From assembly GCA_022600955.1 (NCBI GenBank), contig JAHZJK010000033.1, forward strand, positions 83,988 to 147,987: 64,000 nucleotides of DNA, in the 5' to 3' direction. The stretch comes from Gammaproteobacteria bacterium (GTDB taxonomy: Bacteria > Pseudomonadota > Gammaproteobacteria > Steroidobacterales > Woeseiaceae). The position numbers were made by a program, and so were the translations under genes. The notes under the pieces are model-generated. The model did not search any database and was not told where the DNA came from. It saw nothing but the letters and a program-made list of their open reading frames with translations. This document shows, in pieces, positions 55,060 through 64,000 of the stretch (position 1 is the stretch's first letter; each line of letters begins with the position of its first letter).

Positions 55060-55383
55060 ATGGCGATTTCGTTGACGAACTCGGCTGCTGAACGTGTTCG
55101 CAGCTACCTGGACAAGCGTGGCGGTGGTGTGGGCTTGCGGCTCGGCATCACGGAGACAGGCTGCTCCGGTTATTCATATGTCATCAACTACGCCGATGAA
55201 GTCGCGGAGTCGGACGTCGTGTTCGAAGACAAGGGCGTCAAGGTCGTTGTCGACCCGCAAGCGTTGCAGCTCATCGATGGCACTGAAGTCGATTTCGTGC
55301 AAAACGGGCTGAATCAGGCGTTCAGCTTCCGGAATCCCAATGTTTCCGGCGAATGCGGCTGCGGCGAAAGCTTCAACGTCTGA
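55060..55383 (+). CDS. iscA: Iron-sulfur cluster assembly protein IscA
   Basis: A 107-residue A-type carrier. The three cluster cysteines are present: Cys in TETGCSGYSYV and the CGCG pair near the end (GECGCGESFNV). It binds iron or a [2Fe-2S]/[4Fe-4S] cluster and passes it to targets. It follows the IscU-like gene by 15 bases; hscB, hscA and fdx, expected next, are missing, and ndk follows instead. Confidence 0.93.
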   Translation: MAISLTNSAAERVRSYLDKRGGGVGLRLGITETGCSGYSYVINYADEVAESDVVFEDKGVKVVVDPQALQLIDGTEVDFVQNGLNQAFSFRNPNVSGECGCGESFNV

Positions 55384-55418
55384 AGATACCGTAGTAGAAT
55401 TAAGGGTTTACATCTACG

Positions 55419-55438
55419 CGCCCGGTATCTGCCGGGCG
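55419..55438 (+). terminator. Hairpin between iscA and ndk
   Basis: CGCCCGG-TATCTG-CCGGGCG is a perfect seven-pair GC-rich stem 35 bases past iscA and 33 before ndk. A T-run is absent, so it may attenuate rather than stop transcription. Confidence 0.4.
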
Positions 55439-55470
55439 TACTGTCACTACCAACAAGAAAGGACTAACAC

Positions 55471-55902
55471 ATGGCCGTTGAGCAGACGCTCTCCATCATC
55501 AAGCCTGATGGCGTACAAAAAAATCTGATCGGAGAAATCTACAGCCGTTTTGAAAAAGCCGGGCTGCAAATCGTTGCAGCGCGCATGCTGCACCTGACGC
55601 AGGAACAAGCTGAAGGGTTTTATGCTGTGCACAAAGAGCGCCCGTTTTTCAACGACCTCGTCAGCTACATGACGTCGGGTCCGGTCATGGTATCGGCGTT
55701 GAGCGGTGACGGAGCTATTCTGCAGCACCGTGACATCATGGGTGCGACGAATCCGGCTGATGCGGATGCGGGCACGATTCGCGCGGACTTCGCCGAGAGC
55801 ATTGAAGAAAATATTTGTCACGGCTCTGATGCAGCGGAAACAGCGGCTGTTGAGATTGCTTACTTTTTCGGCGACGACGGCGTCTGCCCGAGAACCCGTT
55901 AG
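55471..55902 (+). CDS. ndk: Nucleoside diphosphate kinase
   Basis: A 143-residue enzyme balancing nucleoside triphosphates. The phosphorylated His is His117 in [33 protein letters not shown] and ERPFF are conserved. GAAAGGA precedes the ATG. It heads the group ndk-rlmN-pilW-rodZ-hisS-yfgM-bamB-der. Confidence 0.97.
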   Translation: MAVEQTLSIIKPDGVQKNLIGEIYSRFEKAGLQIVAARMLHLTQEQAEGFYAVHKERPFFNDLVSYMTSGPVMVSALSGDGAILQHRDIMGATNPADADAGTIRADFAESIEENICHGSDAAETAAVEIAYFFGDDGVCPRTR

Positions 55903-55914
55903 GCGGTCAAACCT

Positions 55915-57051
55915 GTGACCAGCACTGCAGAGAAAACTAACCTGCTCGGATTGCCTCACGGCGATCTCGAGCAGTTCTTTGTTGAGCGCGGCGAAAAGCC
56001 CTTTCGCGCACGCCAGTTACTGCAGTGGATTTACCAGCGCGAAGTCGACAATTTTGACGACATGACCGATCTGTCGAAGTCGCTGCGAGCGAGACTCAAT
56101 GCAGACGCGGTTATCGAAATGCCTGAGATGGAGTCGCGACACGATTCCAGCGACGGCACCGTGAAGTGGTTGTTCTCAAGTGGATTCGGGCAAGCTGTCG
56201 AAACTGTGTTCATCCCCGAAGCTGGCAGGGGTACCTTGTGTATTTCTTCGCAGGTGGGCTGTGCGCTTGACTGCCAGTTTTGCGCCACGGGTGCGCAAGG
56301 CTTCAATCGCAACCTGTCCAGTGCAGAGATCATTGGCCAGGTGCGGCACGCGATTCGTGAACTTCCACGTCGTGATAACGGTGAACCTGCCATTACCAAT
56401 GTTGTCTTCATGGGTATGGGAGAACCGCTCGCGAACTATCGCAACCTGGTACCGGTACTGGAGCTACTTGTTTCGGACTGGTCCTATGGGATGTCTCGTC
56501 GGCGTGTCACCGTGAGCACGTCCGGAATTGTGCCGCAGGTAGAAAAGCTTGGGGCGGACTGCAATGTAGCGCTCGCCGTCTCTTTGCATGCGCCGAACGA
56601 CGAGCTGCGCGACTGGATCGTACCAATCAACAAACTGCATCCGATTCGTGAACTACTGGATGCCTGTTGGCGCTATGCCAGCAAGCACTCGAATCGATTT
56701 ATTACGTTCGAGTACGTCATGCTGCGCGGGGTTAACGATTCCATTGAGCATGCTGATCAACTGACGAAACTGTTGAAAGGGAAGCCTGCGAAGGTAAACC
56801 TGATTCCGTTTAACCCATTCCCGGGTTCCGAATTCAAGTGTTCATCTACCGATACGATTCGACACTTCCAGAATCGCCTGCGGCAGAAGGGCATGGTTGC
56901 TACAACACGTAAAACGCGCGGCGATGATATCGACGCGGCATGCGGACAACTGGCCGGCAAAGTGAGCGACCGTATCCGCAAACGACTGGGCCAGAAGAAC
57001 ATTGGCCAGAAATCCAAGGGCGAGCAAAACATCGGGGCGGCATCAGTATGA
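55915..57051 (+). CDS. rlmN: 23S rRNA/tRNA adenine-C2 methyltransferase RlmN
   Basis: A 378-residue radical-SAM enzyme methylating A2503 of 23S rRNA and A37 of some tRNAs. The cluster motif is GCALDCQFCATGAQGF; VVFMGMGEPLANY and FEYVMLRGVNDSIEHADQL are conserved, and the C-terminal Cys in DDIDAACGQLAGK is the methyl-relay residue. The start is GTG 55915. A basic tail after the Cys is longer than usual (about 30 residues). The stop overlaps the pilW start. Confidence 0.96.
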   Translation: MTSTAEKTNLLGLPHGDLEQFFVERGEKPFRARQLLQWIYQREVDNFDDMTDLSKSLRARLNADAVIEMPEMESRHDSSDGTVKWLFSSGFGQAVETVFIPEAGRGTLCISSQVGCALDCQFCATGAQGFNRNLSSAEIIGQVRHAIRELPRRDNGEPAITNVVFMGMGEPLANYRNLVPVLELLVSDWSYGMSRRRVTVSTSGIVPQVEKLGADCNVALAVSLHAPNDELRDWIVPINKLHPIRELLDACWRYASKHSNRFITFEYVMLRGVNDSIEHADQLTKLLKGKPAKVNLIPFNPFPGSEFKCSSTDTIRHFQNRLRQKGMVATTRKTRGDDIDAACGQLAGKVSDRIRKRLGQKNIGQKSKGEQNIGAASV

Positions 57052-57812
57052 AATCGAGCAGACTGATTTTTACAGGGGTGATTGGTTGTTGGTTATTGAG
57101 CGCATGCGTATCAACAACAACCGGGTCCGTAACGGAGCCGGAGCGAAACGAGAGTGATGCAGCTGAGCTCAACTACCAGCTTGGTGCGCGCTACTACCAG
57201 AACGGCAACTATGAGCTGGCGCGCGATCGCCTGTTACTTGCGACAGAGCTTGATCCAAAAATGGCTGTCGCGTATTCCACGCTGGCGCTGACTTACGAGA
57301 AGCTGGAAAACAAGCGGCTTGCAACGGATGCGTATGAAACTGCAGTACGAGTTGCACCCAGAAATTTCGAAGTGCAGAACGCCTACGCAGTGTTTCTGTG
57401 TCGCTCAGCAGATTATGAGAGAGCGAAAAAACACTTCGATAAATCGATAAGGCATTTTGAAAACGACAATGCAGAAGTCATGATGACGAATGCGGGCATG
57501 TGCATGATGCAGAAACCCGATGTCGTTGCCGCGGAGCAGTATTTCCGAGCTGCGCTGGATCGGCAGCCGAAATACGTCGAAGCTCTGTTGCAGCTTTGTT
57601 TGCTGAAGTTTTCAGAGAAGGACTACCTGGGCGCGAGGGCATTCTTGCAGCGCCTCATGGCCACCGGCGCCAGGAGCGCGGGCGTGCTGTATCTCGCATC
57701 GAGAATTGAAGACATGCTCGGCAACGATCGCGGCCGTATCGATTTCGAAGATCAGCTGATTCGCGAATTCCCGGCGTCGCCAGAAGCGCGTAAGGTATTG
57801 AGCAGCAGTTAA
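57048..57812 (+). CDS. pilW: Type IV pilus biogenesis/stability lipoprotein PilW (PilF)
   Basis: A 254-residue outer-membrane lipoprotein. The lipobox LLSAC gives Cys19; then come about six TPR-type helix pairs (AELNYQLGARYYQNGNYELARDRLLLA, AYSTLALTYEKLENKRLATDAYETAV in parts). PilW/PilF helps assemble the PilQ secretin. ATG 57048 overlaps the rlmN stop; rodZ overlaps its end by one base. Its conservation implies type IV pili elsewhere in the genome. Confidence 0.92.
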   Translation: MKSSRLIFTGVIGCWLLSACVSTTTGSVTEPERNESDAAELNYQLGARYYQNGNYELARDRLLLATELDPKMAVAYSTLALTYEKLENKRLATDAYETAVRVAPRNFEVQNAYAVFLCRSADYERAKKHFDKSIRHFENDNAEVMMTNAGMCMMQKPDVVAAEQYFRAALDRQPKYVEALLQLCLLKFSEKDYLGARAFLQRLMATGARSAGVLYLASRIEDMLGNDRGRIDFEDQLIREFPASPEARKVLSSS

Positions 57813-58684
57813 TGAGTGACGAGACTGACAAGGATGACGTCGCGGACGCCAACTCTGAGCCGACCGGTCCGGTAGGCGGTGAGCGACTGGCTGAAGCGCG
57901 TCGTGCATTGCAGATTCCCGTGTTGGAGATTGCAAAAGAACTGCATCTTGACGAGCATAAAGTTCGCGCGCTGGAAGCCAACCGGTTTGATGTTATCGGA
58001 GCACCGGTATTCGCCAAAGGGCACCTTCGCAAGTACGCCCAGCTCGTCAATGTCGATCAGGCAGACGTAATGGCCGACTACTACCTGCTGAACAGGGCAG
58101 GTGATGCGCCGCCGGTCATTGCCAAGCGCCCCAAGCAGAATCGCGAGATTTCGCCAGGCCCGTGGGCAGCGGTGATTGTGGTCATCATTATCGCGGCAAC
58201 AGCGTATTGGTGGTTCGCAGTGCGTGACCCCGACGTCACGCCTGCGTCCGGCGCCATCGCGCCGCTGCCACAAGTGACAAACGAAGACGACGACAGCCCG
58301 GGACTGGTCGCCAATGAACCGACTATCGAGTTGCCGGGTCAGGGCGCTCCTGCTGAGGAAGTGGTCGAATTGCCCACCGACGTCGAGGCACAGATCGAAC
58401 AATCTCAGGACAGCCAGCCACAAGTCGTGGAAACGGACGGCTTGCGCCTTAGCGTGACGTACAACGGCGATTGCTGGACAGAGATTACCGACGCCAGTGG
58501 CCGACGCTTGTTTTTCGATCTCGGAAAAGCCGGTCGCACGGTTAATCTGAGTGGAGACGCACCGTTCAATGTCCTGTTCGGAAACGCCGGCAACGTTAGC
58601 CTCGAGGTCAATGGCGCGCGTTACGATATTCCGGCCGCCAGCCGGCGCGGACGTACCGCAAGACTGACGATTACGGGACCATGA
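57812..58684 (+). CDS. rodZ: RodZ-like helix-turn-helix membrane protein
   Basis: A 290-residue cell-shape protein. Residues about 20-95 form the cytoplasmic HTH_25 domain ([22 protein letters not shown] and [15 protein letters not shown]), one transmembrane helix at about 113-133 ([18 protein letters not shown]), an acidic periplasmic linker, and a C-terminal DUF4115 beta domain ([20 protein letters not shown]). RodZ links MreB to the wall machinery. Elsewhere ispG follows rodZ; here hisS overlaps the rodZ stop directly. Confidence 0.92.
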   Translation: MSDETDKDDVADANSEPTGPVGGERLAEARRALQIPVLEIAKELHLDEHKVRALEANRFDVIGAPVFAKGHLRKYAQLVNVDQADVMADYYLLNRAGDAPPVIAKRPKQNREISPGPWAAVIVVIIIAATAYWWFAVRDPDVTPASGAIAPLPQVTNEDDDSPGLVANEPTIELPGQGAPAEEVVELPTDVEAQIEQSQDSQPQVVETDGLRLSVTYNGDCWTEITDASGRRLFFDLGKAGRTVNLSGDAPFNVLFGNAGNVSLEVNGARYDIPAASRRGRTARLTITGP

Positions 58685-59952
58685 GCAGCAAACCACGCGC
58701 AATTCGCGGGATGAACGACATCCTGCCCGAGGTTTCCAGTACCTGGCGGTACCTGGAGACCGAAGTGCAGGCGATCGTCGAGTCCTACGGCTACCGTGAA
58801 ATCAGGTTGCCGTTGCTCGAATACACAGAGTTGTTCAAGCGTTCTATCGGCGAAGTGACCGATATCGTGGAAAAAGAGATGTACACGTTTCTGGACCGTA
58901 ACGGCGAGAGCCTGACGCTGCGGCCTGAGGCGACGGCAGGCATGGTTCGTGCGGGCATGACGAATGGTTTGTTTCACAATCAGAAGCAGAAGCTCTGGAC
59001 GACCGGACCCATGTTCCGATATGAGAAGCCGCAAAAAGGCCGCTATCGTCAGTTCTACCAGTTTGACGTTGAAGCGGTTGGCTACGAGGGTCCGGACGTC
59101 GATGCCGAGCTCATCATCATGAGTGCGCGTATGTGGCAGCGACTGGGAATATCCCAGCTCACGCTGGAAATAAACTCGCTGGGCATTCCGGAATCTCGCG
59201 CCCGCTACCGGGAGGCGCTTGTAGAGTACTTCTCCGGCGTGAAAAATCGGCTGGATGAGGATAGTATTCGGCGGCTCGAGCAAAATCCGCTGCGAATTCT
59301 GGATAGCAAGAACCCGGAAATGGCGGACATTGTTGCAGCGGCGCCCGTCATGCTTGATTACCTCGATGAAGCATCAGCGCAGCATTTCGATGGCCTGAAA
59401 CGCCTGCTGGATGCGGCCGGTGTGGCGTACAAGATCAATCCACGACTGGTGCGTGGGCTGGACTACTACTCGCGAACGGTCTTTGAATGGGTGACCGACG
59501 CGCTGGGCTCACAGGGTGCTGTTTGCTCTGGCGGCCGCTACGACGGTCTTGTCGAGAAGCTGGGCGGCCGTTCGACGGTGGCGGTCGGCTGGGCCATGGG
59601 AATCGAACGGCTCGTGGCATTGTATGAGGTGTGCGGTGGCAAGGCACCTGCGCGGGATGCAGATGTCTACATTGCGGCACTGGGTGAAGGCACCGGGGAA
59701 CAGGCGGTGGCACTGGCCGAAGAATTGCGCGATCAAATTGATGCAATTCGGGTCGAACTGAATTTGGGCGGCGGCAGCTTCAAATCGCAAATGAAGCGCG
59801 CCGACAAGAGCAACGCGGCATTCGCGTTGATTCTCGGTGAGCAAGAGCTCGCTGATGGAACGATAGGGATCAAACCACTGCGCAGCGGTGATGATCAAAC
59901 AAGCGTAGCGCTGGATGACCTGGTAGCAACGGTAACGGAAAAATTGAGCTAA
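58681..59952 (+). CDS. hisS: Histidine-tRNA ligase
   Basis: A 423-residue class II synthetase. Motif 2 is in [14 protein letters not shown] and [19 protein letters not shown]; the histidine motif is [15 protein letters not shown]; motif 3 includes [13 protein letters not shown]; the C-terminal anticodon domain ends [13 protein letters not shown]. The start overlaps the rodZ stop by four bases. Length is normal. Confidence 0.97.
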   Translation: MSSKPRAIRGMNDILPEVSSTWRYLETEVQAIVESYGYREIRLPLLEYTELFKRSIGEVTDIVEKEMYTFLDRNGESLTLRPEATAGMVRAGMTNGLFHNQKQKLWTTGPMFRYEKPQKGRYRQFYQFDVEAVGYEGPDVDAELIIMSARMWQRLGISQLTLEINSLGIPESRARYREALVEYFSGVKNRLDEDSIRRLEQNPLRILDSKNPEMADIVAAAPVMLDYLDEASAQHFDGLKRLLDAAGVAYKINPRLVRGLDYYSRTVFEWVTDALGSQGAVCSGGRYDGLVEKLGGRSTVAVGWAMGIERLVALYEVCGGKAPARDADVYIAALGEGTGEQAVALAEELRDQIDAIRVELNLGGGSFKSQMKRADKSNAAFALILGEQELADGTIGIKPLRSGDDQTSVALDDLVATVTEKLS

Positions 59953-59962
59953 AGGCAGTTTT

Positions 59963-60664
59963 GTGGACGATTTACTTTCAGAAAAAGAACAAATTGAACA
60001 GATTCGCTCCTGGTGGTCGGAGTATGGCAGTTATGTGGTCGGCGGCATCGTCATTGGTGCGGGCATTCTGTTCGGTATCAACTACACGCAGAACGCGAAG
60101 TTGCAGGCGCAGCTCGAGGCGTCGGATCGCTACGAGACTCTGACCGACTATGTTGCGGACGGCAAACTCGAGGATGCGGAGCTGCTGGCTGATGAAATTA
60201 TCGGTGACTACGCCGATACAACGTATGCTGCCCAGACCGGTCTCGCAATGGCGCGACTGTATATGGACAAGAATCGCGATCAGGATGCCACAGACGCACT
60301 CGCTGCCGTTGTGGACAGCGACGCCGACGACGCCTTGCGAAATGTCGCACGCTTGCGATTGGCGCGCATTTTCCTGTACCAGGACAAAGCGCAGGAAGTG
60401 GTCGATCTTCTCGACGGCGAGACCGATGAGTCTTTCGCACCTGCATATAACGAAGTGCTCGGTGATGCCTACACAGCGCTTGGCCGTATCGAGGATGCGC
60501 AGGCTGCCTACCAGACGGTGTTGTTGAACCCGCTGGCACAGGGAACGGTTGATTCACAACTGGTGCAGTGGAAAGCGCTGGACCTACCGGAAGTGGTTGC
60601 TGTTGAGACTGCGGCTGAAGATGAAATGGAGCCAGAAGGGCTGGCCGGTGAGGGCGCCGAGTGA
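59963..60664 (+). CDS. yfgM: YfgM-like ancillary SecYEG subunit
   Basis: A 233-residue inner-membrane protein: short cytoplasmic N-terminus (SEKEQIEQIRSWWSEYGSY), one helix at about 22-42 (VVGGIVIGAGILFGINY), and a TPR-like periplasmic domain. YfgM binds SecYEG and PpiD and helps periplasmic chaperone traffic. GTG 59963 with AAAGGCAG upstream. An acidic tail (about 20 residues) ends it. The stop overlaps the bamB start. Confidence 0.92.
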   Translation: MDDLLSEKEQIEQIRSWWSEYGSYVVGGIVIGAGILFGINYTQNAKLQAQLEASDRYETLTDYVADGKLEDAELLADEIIGDYADTTYAAQTGLAMARLYMDKNRDQDATDALAAVVDSDADDALRNVARLRLARIFLYQDKAQEVVDLLDGETDESFAPAYNEVLGDAYTALGRIEDAQAAYQTVLLNPLAQGTVDSQLVQWKALDLPEVVAVETAAEDEMEPEGLAGEGAE

Positions 60665-61866
60665 CACATTATCTGCGACTGACCGGTTTATTGCTTGCGA
60701 CGCTGTTGTTGTCGTCTTGCAGTCTTTTCGGTGACGATGAGGAGGAGTCCGAGCCAAAGGAACTGGTCAAGTTTGACAGTACTGTAGTGATCAAGCGGCT
60801 CTGGACCACGAAAGTAGGTGGTGAGTCCGAGTTCCTGCTCGTGGGCCTGCGTCCGGCAAGTGATGGCAACCGGATTTACGCAGCCAGTCAAGACGGCAAG
60901 GTTGTTGCCGTCGATCCTGCGAACGGTAAGACGAGCTGGAAAGTCGATGTTGAAACCGAAATTTCGGCTGGCCCATCGGTCGGCGCCGGTATCGTTGTTG
61001 TGGCCGGCAAAGACGGGCATATCATTGTGCTCGATGCGGCGAGCGGCGCGGAACAGTGGCGTGTTGATATAGGTGGCGAGTCTCTGGCGCCTCCGCTGGT
61101 ACAGGGTGAGGCAATCATTTCGCAATCCATCGACAATCGCCTGACGTCGCTGGCACGCTTTGACGGTCGCCAGCGCTGGGAGCTCGAGCAATCCCCACCC
61201 GTACTGACGATGCGTGGCGCTGCGACGCCGCTGCTGGTCGGGTCTACCGTGGTTGCCGGCTTTGACAATGGCCGCCTCCTGGCTGTGAATGTCGATACCG
61301 GCGACATTGAGTGGGATTCCATGCTCGCGCTACCGTCAGGACGTTCTGACCTGGACCGTCTCTCCGACATCGACGGGTCGATCGCGATCGTCGGTCAGGA
61401 TATTTACGCTGGCGGGTACCAGGGACGCGTTGCATCGGTCGCGGCAGAATCTGGCCAGGTATTGTGGGCACGCGAAATATCAACTCACGTTGGTGTAGCG
61501 GCAGACTGGAACAACGTCTACACGGCCCGCGATGGTGGCGAGCTGGTCGCGTTGAGCCGCCTCAATGGTTCTGACTTGTGGCGCAATGACAGCTTGTTGC
61601 GTCGTGACCCGACGTTGCCTGTACCGTTTAGTACCACAGTCGTTGCCGGGGATTTTGAAGGGTACTTGCACTTTTTCAATAATCTTTCCGGCGTGGCCGT
61701 CGCGCGTGTTCGTTTTGGCAAGAGCGCGATTACGAGTGAGCCATTGGTCGTCGGCAATCAACTTGTCGTGCAGAGCGACAACGGCAGTATCGCTGCTTAC
61801 GTAGTCGTCGACGCCGTTCCCGAACGCACGGCGCCTGATATTTCTGAATCGGCCGACGAGTCCTGA
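60661..61866 (+). CDS. bamB: Outer membrane assembly lipoprotein BamB
   Basis: A 401-residue lipoprotein of the BAM complex. The signal peptide ends in the lipobox LLSSC; an acidic stretch follows, then eight beta-propeller blades with PQQ-like repeats (YAASQDGKVVAVDPANGKTSWKVD, VLDAASGAEQWRVDIG in parts). It binds BamA and helps insert outer-membrane proteins. Start GTG 60661 overlaps the yfgM stop. Confidence 0.95.
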   Translation: MTHYLRLTGLLLATLLLSSCSLFGDDEEESEPKELVKFDSTVVIKRLWTTKVGGESEFLLVGLRPASDGNRIYAASQDGKVVAVDPANGKTSWKVDVETEISAGPSVGAGIVVVAGKDGHIIVLDAASGAEQWRVDIGGESLAPPLVQGEAIISQSIDNRLTSLARFDGRQRWELEQSPPVLTMRGAATPLLVGSTVVAGFDNGRLLAVNVDTGDIEWDSMLALPSGRSDLDRLSDIDGSIAIVGQDIYAGGYQGRVASVAAESGQVLWAREISTHVGVAADWNNVYTARDGGELVALSRLNGSDLWRNDSLLRRDPTLPVPFSTTVVAGDFEGYLHFFNNLSGVAVARVRFGKSAITSEPLVVGNQLVVQSDNGSIAAYVVVDAVPERTAPDISESADES

Positions 61867-61891
61867 CCGGACACGCGAAAGGTGCCCGACA

Positions 61892-63301
61892 ATGCTACCC
61901 GTCATAGCGCTTATTGGCCGACCCAACGTCGGCAAGTCGACTCTATTTAATCGACTGACGCGCTCGAGAGACGCACTCGTTCACGATTACGCCGGCCTTA
62001 CCCGAGACCGAAAATACGGCTTCGGCAAGCTCGGGCCCGTACCGTATCTTGTCATCGACACGGGTGGTGTTGCCGGCGGCGAAGAGGGTATCGATGAAGC
62101 AATGGTCGACCAGACCATTCTCGCGCTGCAGGAAGCCGATATTGCGATCATCATGGTTGACGGCCGCAGTGGTCTGACAGGCGCCGACCAGCACGTCGCA
62201 GAGCTTGCCCGCAAGCACGCCAAAAAAACCTGGCTGGCCGTCAACAAGGCCGAAGGCCTGGACGCTGGTATTGCCAGTGGCGAATTCCATGGGCTTGGGC
62301 TTGGTGAACCGGTCGCTGTTTCCGCTGCACACGGTGACCGAATTAGCGCGATGATGGACGATGTGCTCAGTGGCTTCGTCGTCGAGGGCAGCGACGACGA
62401 GGTCGATGACGATTCTGAGGTCGCGGATGAAGATCGCGAATTGCGAATTGCCGTGATCGGTCGACCCAATGTCGGCAAGTCCACCCTGATCAATCGCATG
62501 CTCGGCGAAGAACGACTGGTTGTCTATGATCAACCCGGTACGACACGGGACAGTGTTGCCGTGCCGTTCGAGCGCAACGATCGGAAGTATGTCCTGATCG
62601 ACACGGCAGGCATTCGCCGCAAGGCGCGTGTACATGAGGTTATTGAGAAGTTCAGTATCGTCAAGGCGCTGCAGGCTATTGAACGTGCCGAGGTGGTTAT
62701 CGCCGTACTGGATGGACAGGAAGGTGTGACCGAACAGGATGTCAGCTTGTTGGGCCTGGTCACCGAGCGCGGCCGAGCGCTTGTGGTCGTGACGAATAAA
62801 TGGGATGGCCTGTCTTCAGACCATCGCAAGAAAGTCCGCGACGATCTTGAGCGGCGCCTGCCATTCCTGGATTTCGCAGAGCGTATTACGATTTCCGCTC
62901 TGCACGGCACCGCTGTTGGCGATCTGTTGCCCGCCGTCGAGCGTGCATACAAGGCCGCGATGCGGGACATGTCCACGACCGAACTTAGCCGCGAACTCGA
63001 AGCCGCGGTGATAGCGCATCCGCCGCCGTTGGTGCGTGGTCGGCGCATAAAACTGCGCTATGCGCACCAGGGCGGGCGCAACCCACCGGTGATCGTCATT
63101 CATGGCAACCAGACAGACAAATTGCCGGAGTCTTACCGCCGTTACTTGATCAACCGGTTTCGTAAAGTGTTTAAACTCAAAGGTACGCCGGTCAGGTTGG
63201 CTTTTAAGACCGGCGATAATCCGTACAAGGGGCGGCGCAATACCTTGACGCCGCGCCAGGAGCGCAAGCGCAAACGCCTGATGAAAAAGGTCAAGAAATG
63301 A
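61892..63301 (+). CDS. der: Ribosome biogenesis GTPase Der
   Basis: A 469-residue protein with two GTPase domains in tandem: G1 motifs GRPNVGKSTLFNRL (residues about 8-21) and GRPNVGKSTLINRM (about 190-203), each with its DTGG/DTAG and NKxE/NKWD motifs, then a KH-like domain and a basic tail (KRKRLMKKVKK). Needed for 50S assembly. An acidic linker (SDDEVDDDSEVADEDRE) joins the two domains. The metX-family gene overlaps its stop. Confidence 0.97.
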   Translation: MLPVIALIGRPNVGKSTLFNRLTRSRDALVHDYAGLTRDRKYGFGKLGPVPYLVIDTGGVAGGEEGIDEAMVDQTILALQEADIAIIMVDGRSGLTGADQHVAELARKHAKKTWLAVNKAEGLDAGIASGEFHGLGLGEPVAVSAAHGDRISAMMDDVLSGFVVEGSDDEVDDDSEVADEDRELRIAVIGRPNVGKSTLINRMLGEERLVVYDQPGTTRDSVAVPFERNDRKYVLIDTAGIRRKARVHEVIEKFSIVKALQAIERAEVVIAVLDGQEGVTEQDVSLLGLVTERGRALVVVTNKWDGLSSDHRKKVRDDLERRLPFLDFAERITISALHGTAVGDLLPAVERAYKAAMRDMSTTELSRELEAAVIAHPPPLVRGRRIKLRYAHQGGRNPPVIVIHGNQTDKLPESYRRYLINRFRKVFKLKGTPVRLAFKTGDNPYKGRRNTLTPRQERKRKRLMKKVKK

Positions 63302-64000
63302 GTTCTGCTCGCAAGTCGTACCAATACGATGGCCAGTTTCGAATGCACCGCGGGGGCACTGTGGATGCACCTGTGCTGGCATACGAGACCTGGGGTGAGT
63401 TAAACGAAGCGAAAAGCAATGCTGTTCTGATCTTCAGCGGCCTGTCGCCATCAGCACATGCGACATCGTCCGCCGAAGACACGTCGCCGGGCTGGTGGGA
63501 GGACATGATTGGCTCTGGCCTGCCCGTCGACACCGATCGTTTCTTTGTCATCTGCGTGAATTCGCTGGGCAGCTGTTTCGGGTCTACAGGTCCTGCCTCC
63601 GTCAATCCGGCCACGGGCACGCCATATCGCCTGACGTTTCCGGTACTGACGCTCGAAGATGTTGCAGATACTGCCAAGCTGGTTGTTGATCACCTTGCTA
63701 TCGACTGTCTGCACACAGTCATAGGCTGTTCCATGGGTGGCATGAGCGGGCTGGCATTCTGTTTGCGACACCAGGATGCCGTGAAGCGATTTGTTTCGAT
63801 TTCCTCAGCGACACGAGCAATGCCATTTTCGATCGCTGTTCGCTCTCTGCAACGCGAGATGATTCGCTCAGACAAGAAATGGGACAAGGGCGACTACGAA
63901 CCCGGCGACCCGCCAATCACCGGGCAACGCCTGGCGCGCAAGCTAGGCATGATTACCTATCGCTCGGCCGAGGAGTGGGTGCAACGGTTTGGACGTGAGC
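63298..64000 (+). CDS. metX: MetX-family homoserine/serine O-acyltransferase, 3' end cut by the window
   Basis: The first 234 codons of an alpha/beta hydrolase-fold acyltransferase. The nucleophile is Ser145 in VIGCSMGGMSGL; NSLGSCFGSTGPASVNP is the conserved acyl-site loop. Classic homoserine acetyltransferases read NVLGGCRGSTGPSS, and a PSAHA segment (residues 51-55) stands where they have SGDSHV, so serine or homoserine O-succinyltransferase activity is a fair alternative. ATG 63298 overlaps the der stop. The gene remains open at the end of the window. Confidence 0.85.
   Translation, partial: MSSARKSYQYDGQFRMHRGGTVDAPVLAYETWGELNEAKSNAVLIFSGLSPSAHATSSAEDTSPGWWEDMIGSGLPVDTDRFFVICVNSLGSCFGSTGPASVNPATGTPYRLTFPVLTLEDVADTAKLVVDHLAIDCLHTVIGCSMGGMSGLAFCLRHQDAVKRFVSISSATRAMPFSIAVRSLQREMIRSDKKWDKGDYEPGDPPITGQRLARKLGMITYRSAEEWVQRFGRE

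Noticed and set aside
57809..58702. A 297-codon open frame antisense to rodZ
   Set aside because: Coextensive with rodZ on the other strand, rich in His, Arg and Cys, no family resemblance.

Overview
The window is gene-dense chromosomal DNA with almost no spacer, many ATG/TGA overlaps and no insertion sequence, prophage, integron or CRISPR array that I can see. Gene content (IscS/IscA, YajC-SecDF, BamB, YfgM, RodZ, PilW, ZapE, XerD, large NAD-dependent glutamate dehydrogenase, ETF-ubiquinone oxidoreductase, polyamine catabolism) points to an aerobic, heterotrophic gammaproteobacterium with moderately high GC and frequent GTG/TTG starts. A marine lineage such as the Woeseiaceae would fit, but that is a guess from gene style only.

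Layout. 1-2.8 kb: end of a PhoU-like DUF47 gene, a Pit phosphate transporter and an MFS transporter. 2.8-11.6 kb: a polyamine island with two glutamine-synthetase-like gamma-glutamylpolyamine ligases, an IclR regulator, an NhaC-type antiporter carrying an extra N-terminal domain, PuuD hydrolase, a SpuC-type aminotransferase and agmatinase. A palindrome TGAAA-N5-TTTCA lies before the IclR gene and a near copy lies before the aminotransferase gene. 11.6-15.2 kb: a TetR regulator and a 966-residue protein joining two receiver-like domains to a periplasmic TonB C-terminal domain. 15.5-20.8 kb: thrS and glnS (divergent), a SAM hydroxide adenosyltransferase and the queuosine-precursor transporter YhhQ. 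20.8-30.2 kb: two acyl-CoA dehydrogenases, a molybdopterin operon (moaA-moaC-mobA-moaD-moaE) followed by a MaoC-like gene, a tiny PLDc_N membrane protein, a nitrilase, an SDR-fold protein lacking its catalytic residues, TesB and GpmA. 30.2-42.5 kb: NAD-glutamate dehydrogenase, MarR regulator, ZapE, ETF-QO, a 3-hydroxyacyl-CoA dehydrogenase/thiolase/PlsC group and XerD.

42.5-51.8 kb: DsbC, a Nudix hydrolase directly downstream of tRNA-Leu(CAA), an ECF sigma / membrane-anchored candidate anti-sigma / double-PDZ trio, then queA-tgt-yajC-secD-secF. 51.8-64 kb: suhB, trmJ, a reduced ISC cluster (cysteine desulfurase, a cysteine-poor IscU-like protein, IscA), ndk, rlmN, pilW, rodZ, hisS, yfgM, bamB, der and the first part of a metX-family acyltransferase. 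This last block follows the order known from other gammaproteobacteria but lacks iscR, hscBA, fdx and ispG.

Most promising for follow-up: the receiver-TonB fusion, the IclR operator pair that defines a polyamine regulon, the degenerate SDR, the ECF/anti-sigma/PDZ module, the reduced ISC cluster with an altered IscU, and three strong hairpins (before queA, between secF and suhB, before the TetR gene). No gene-free stretch exceeds 300 bases.
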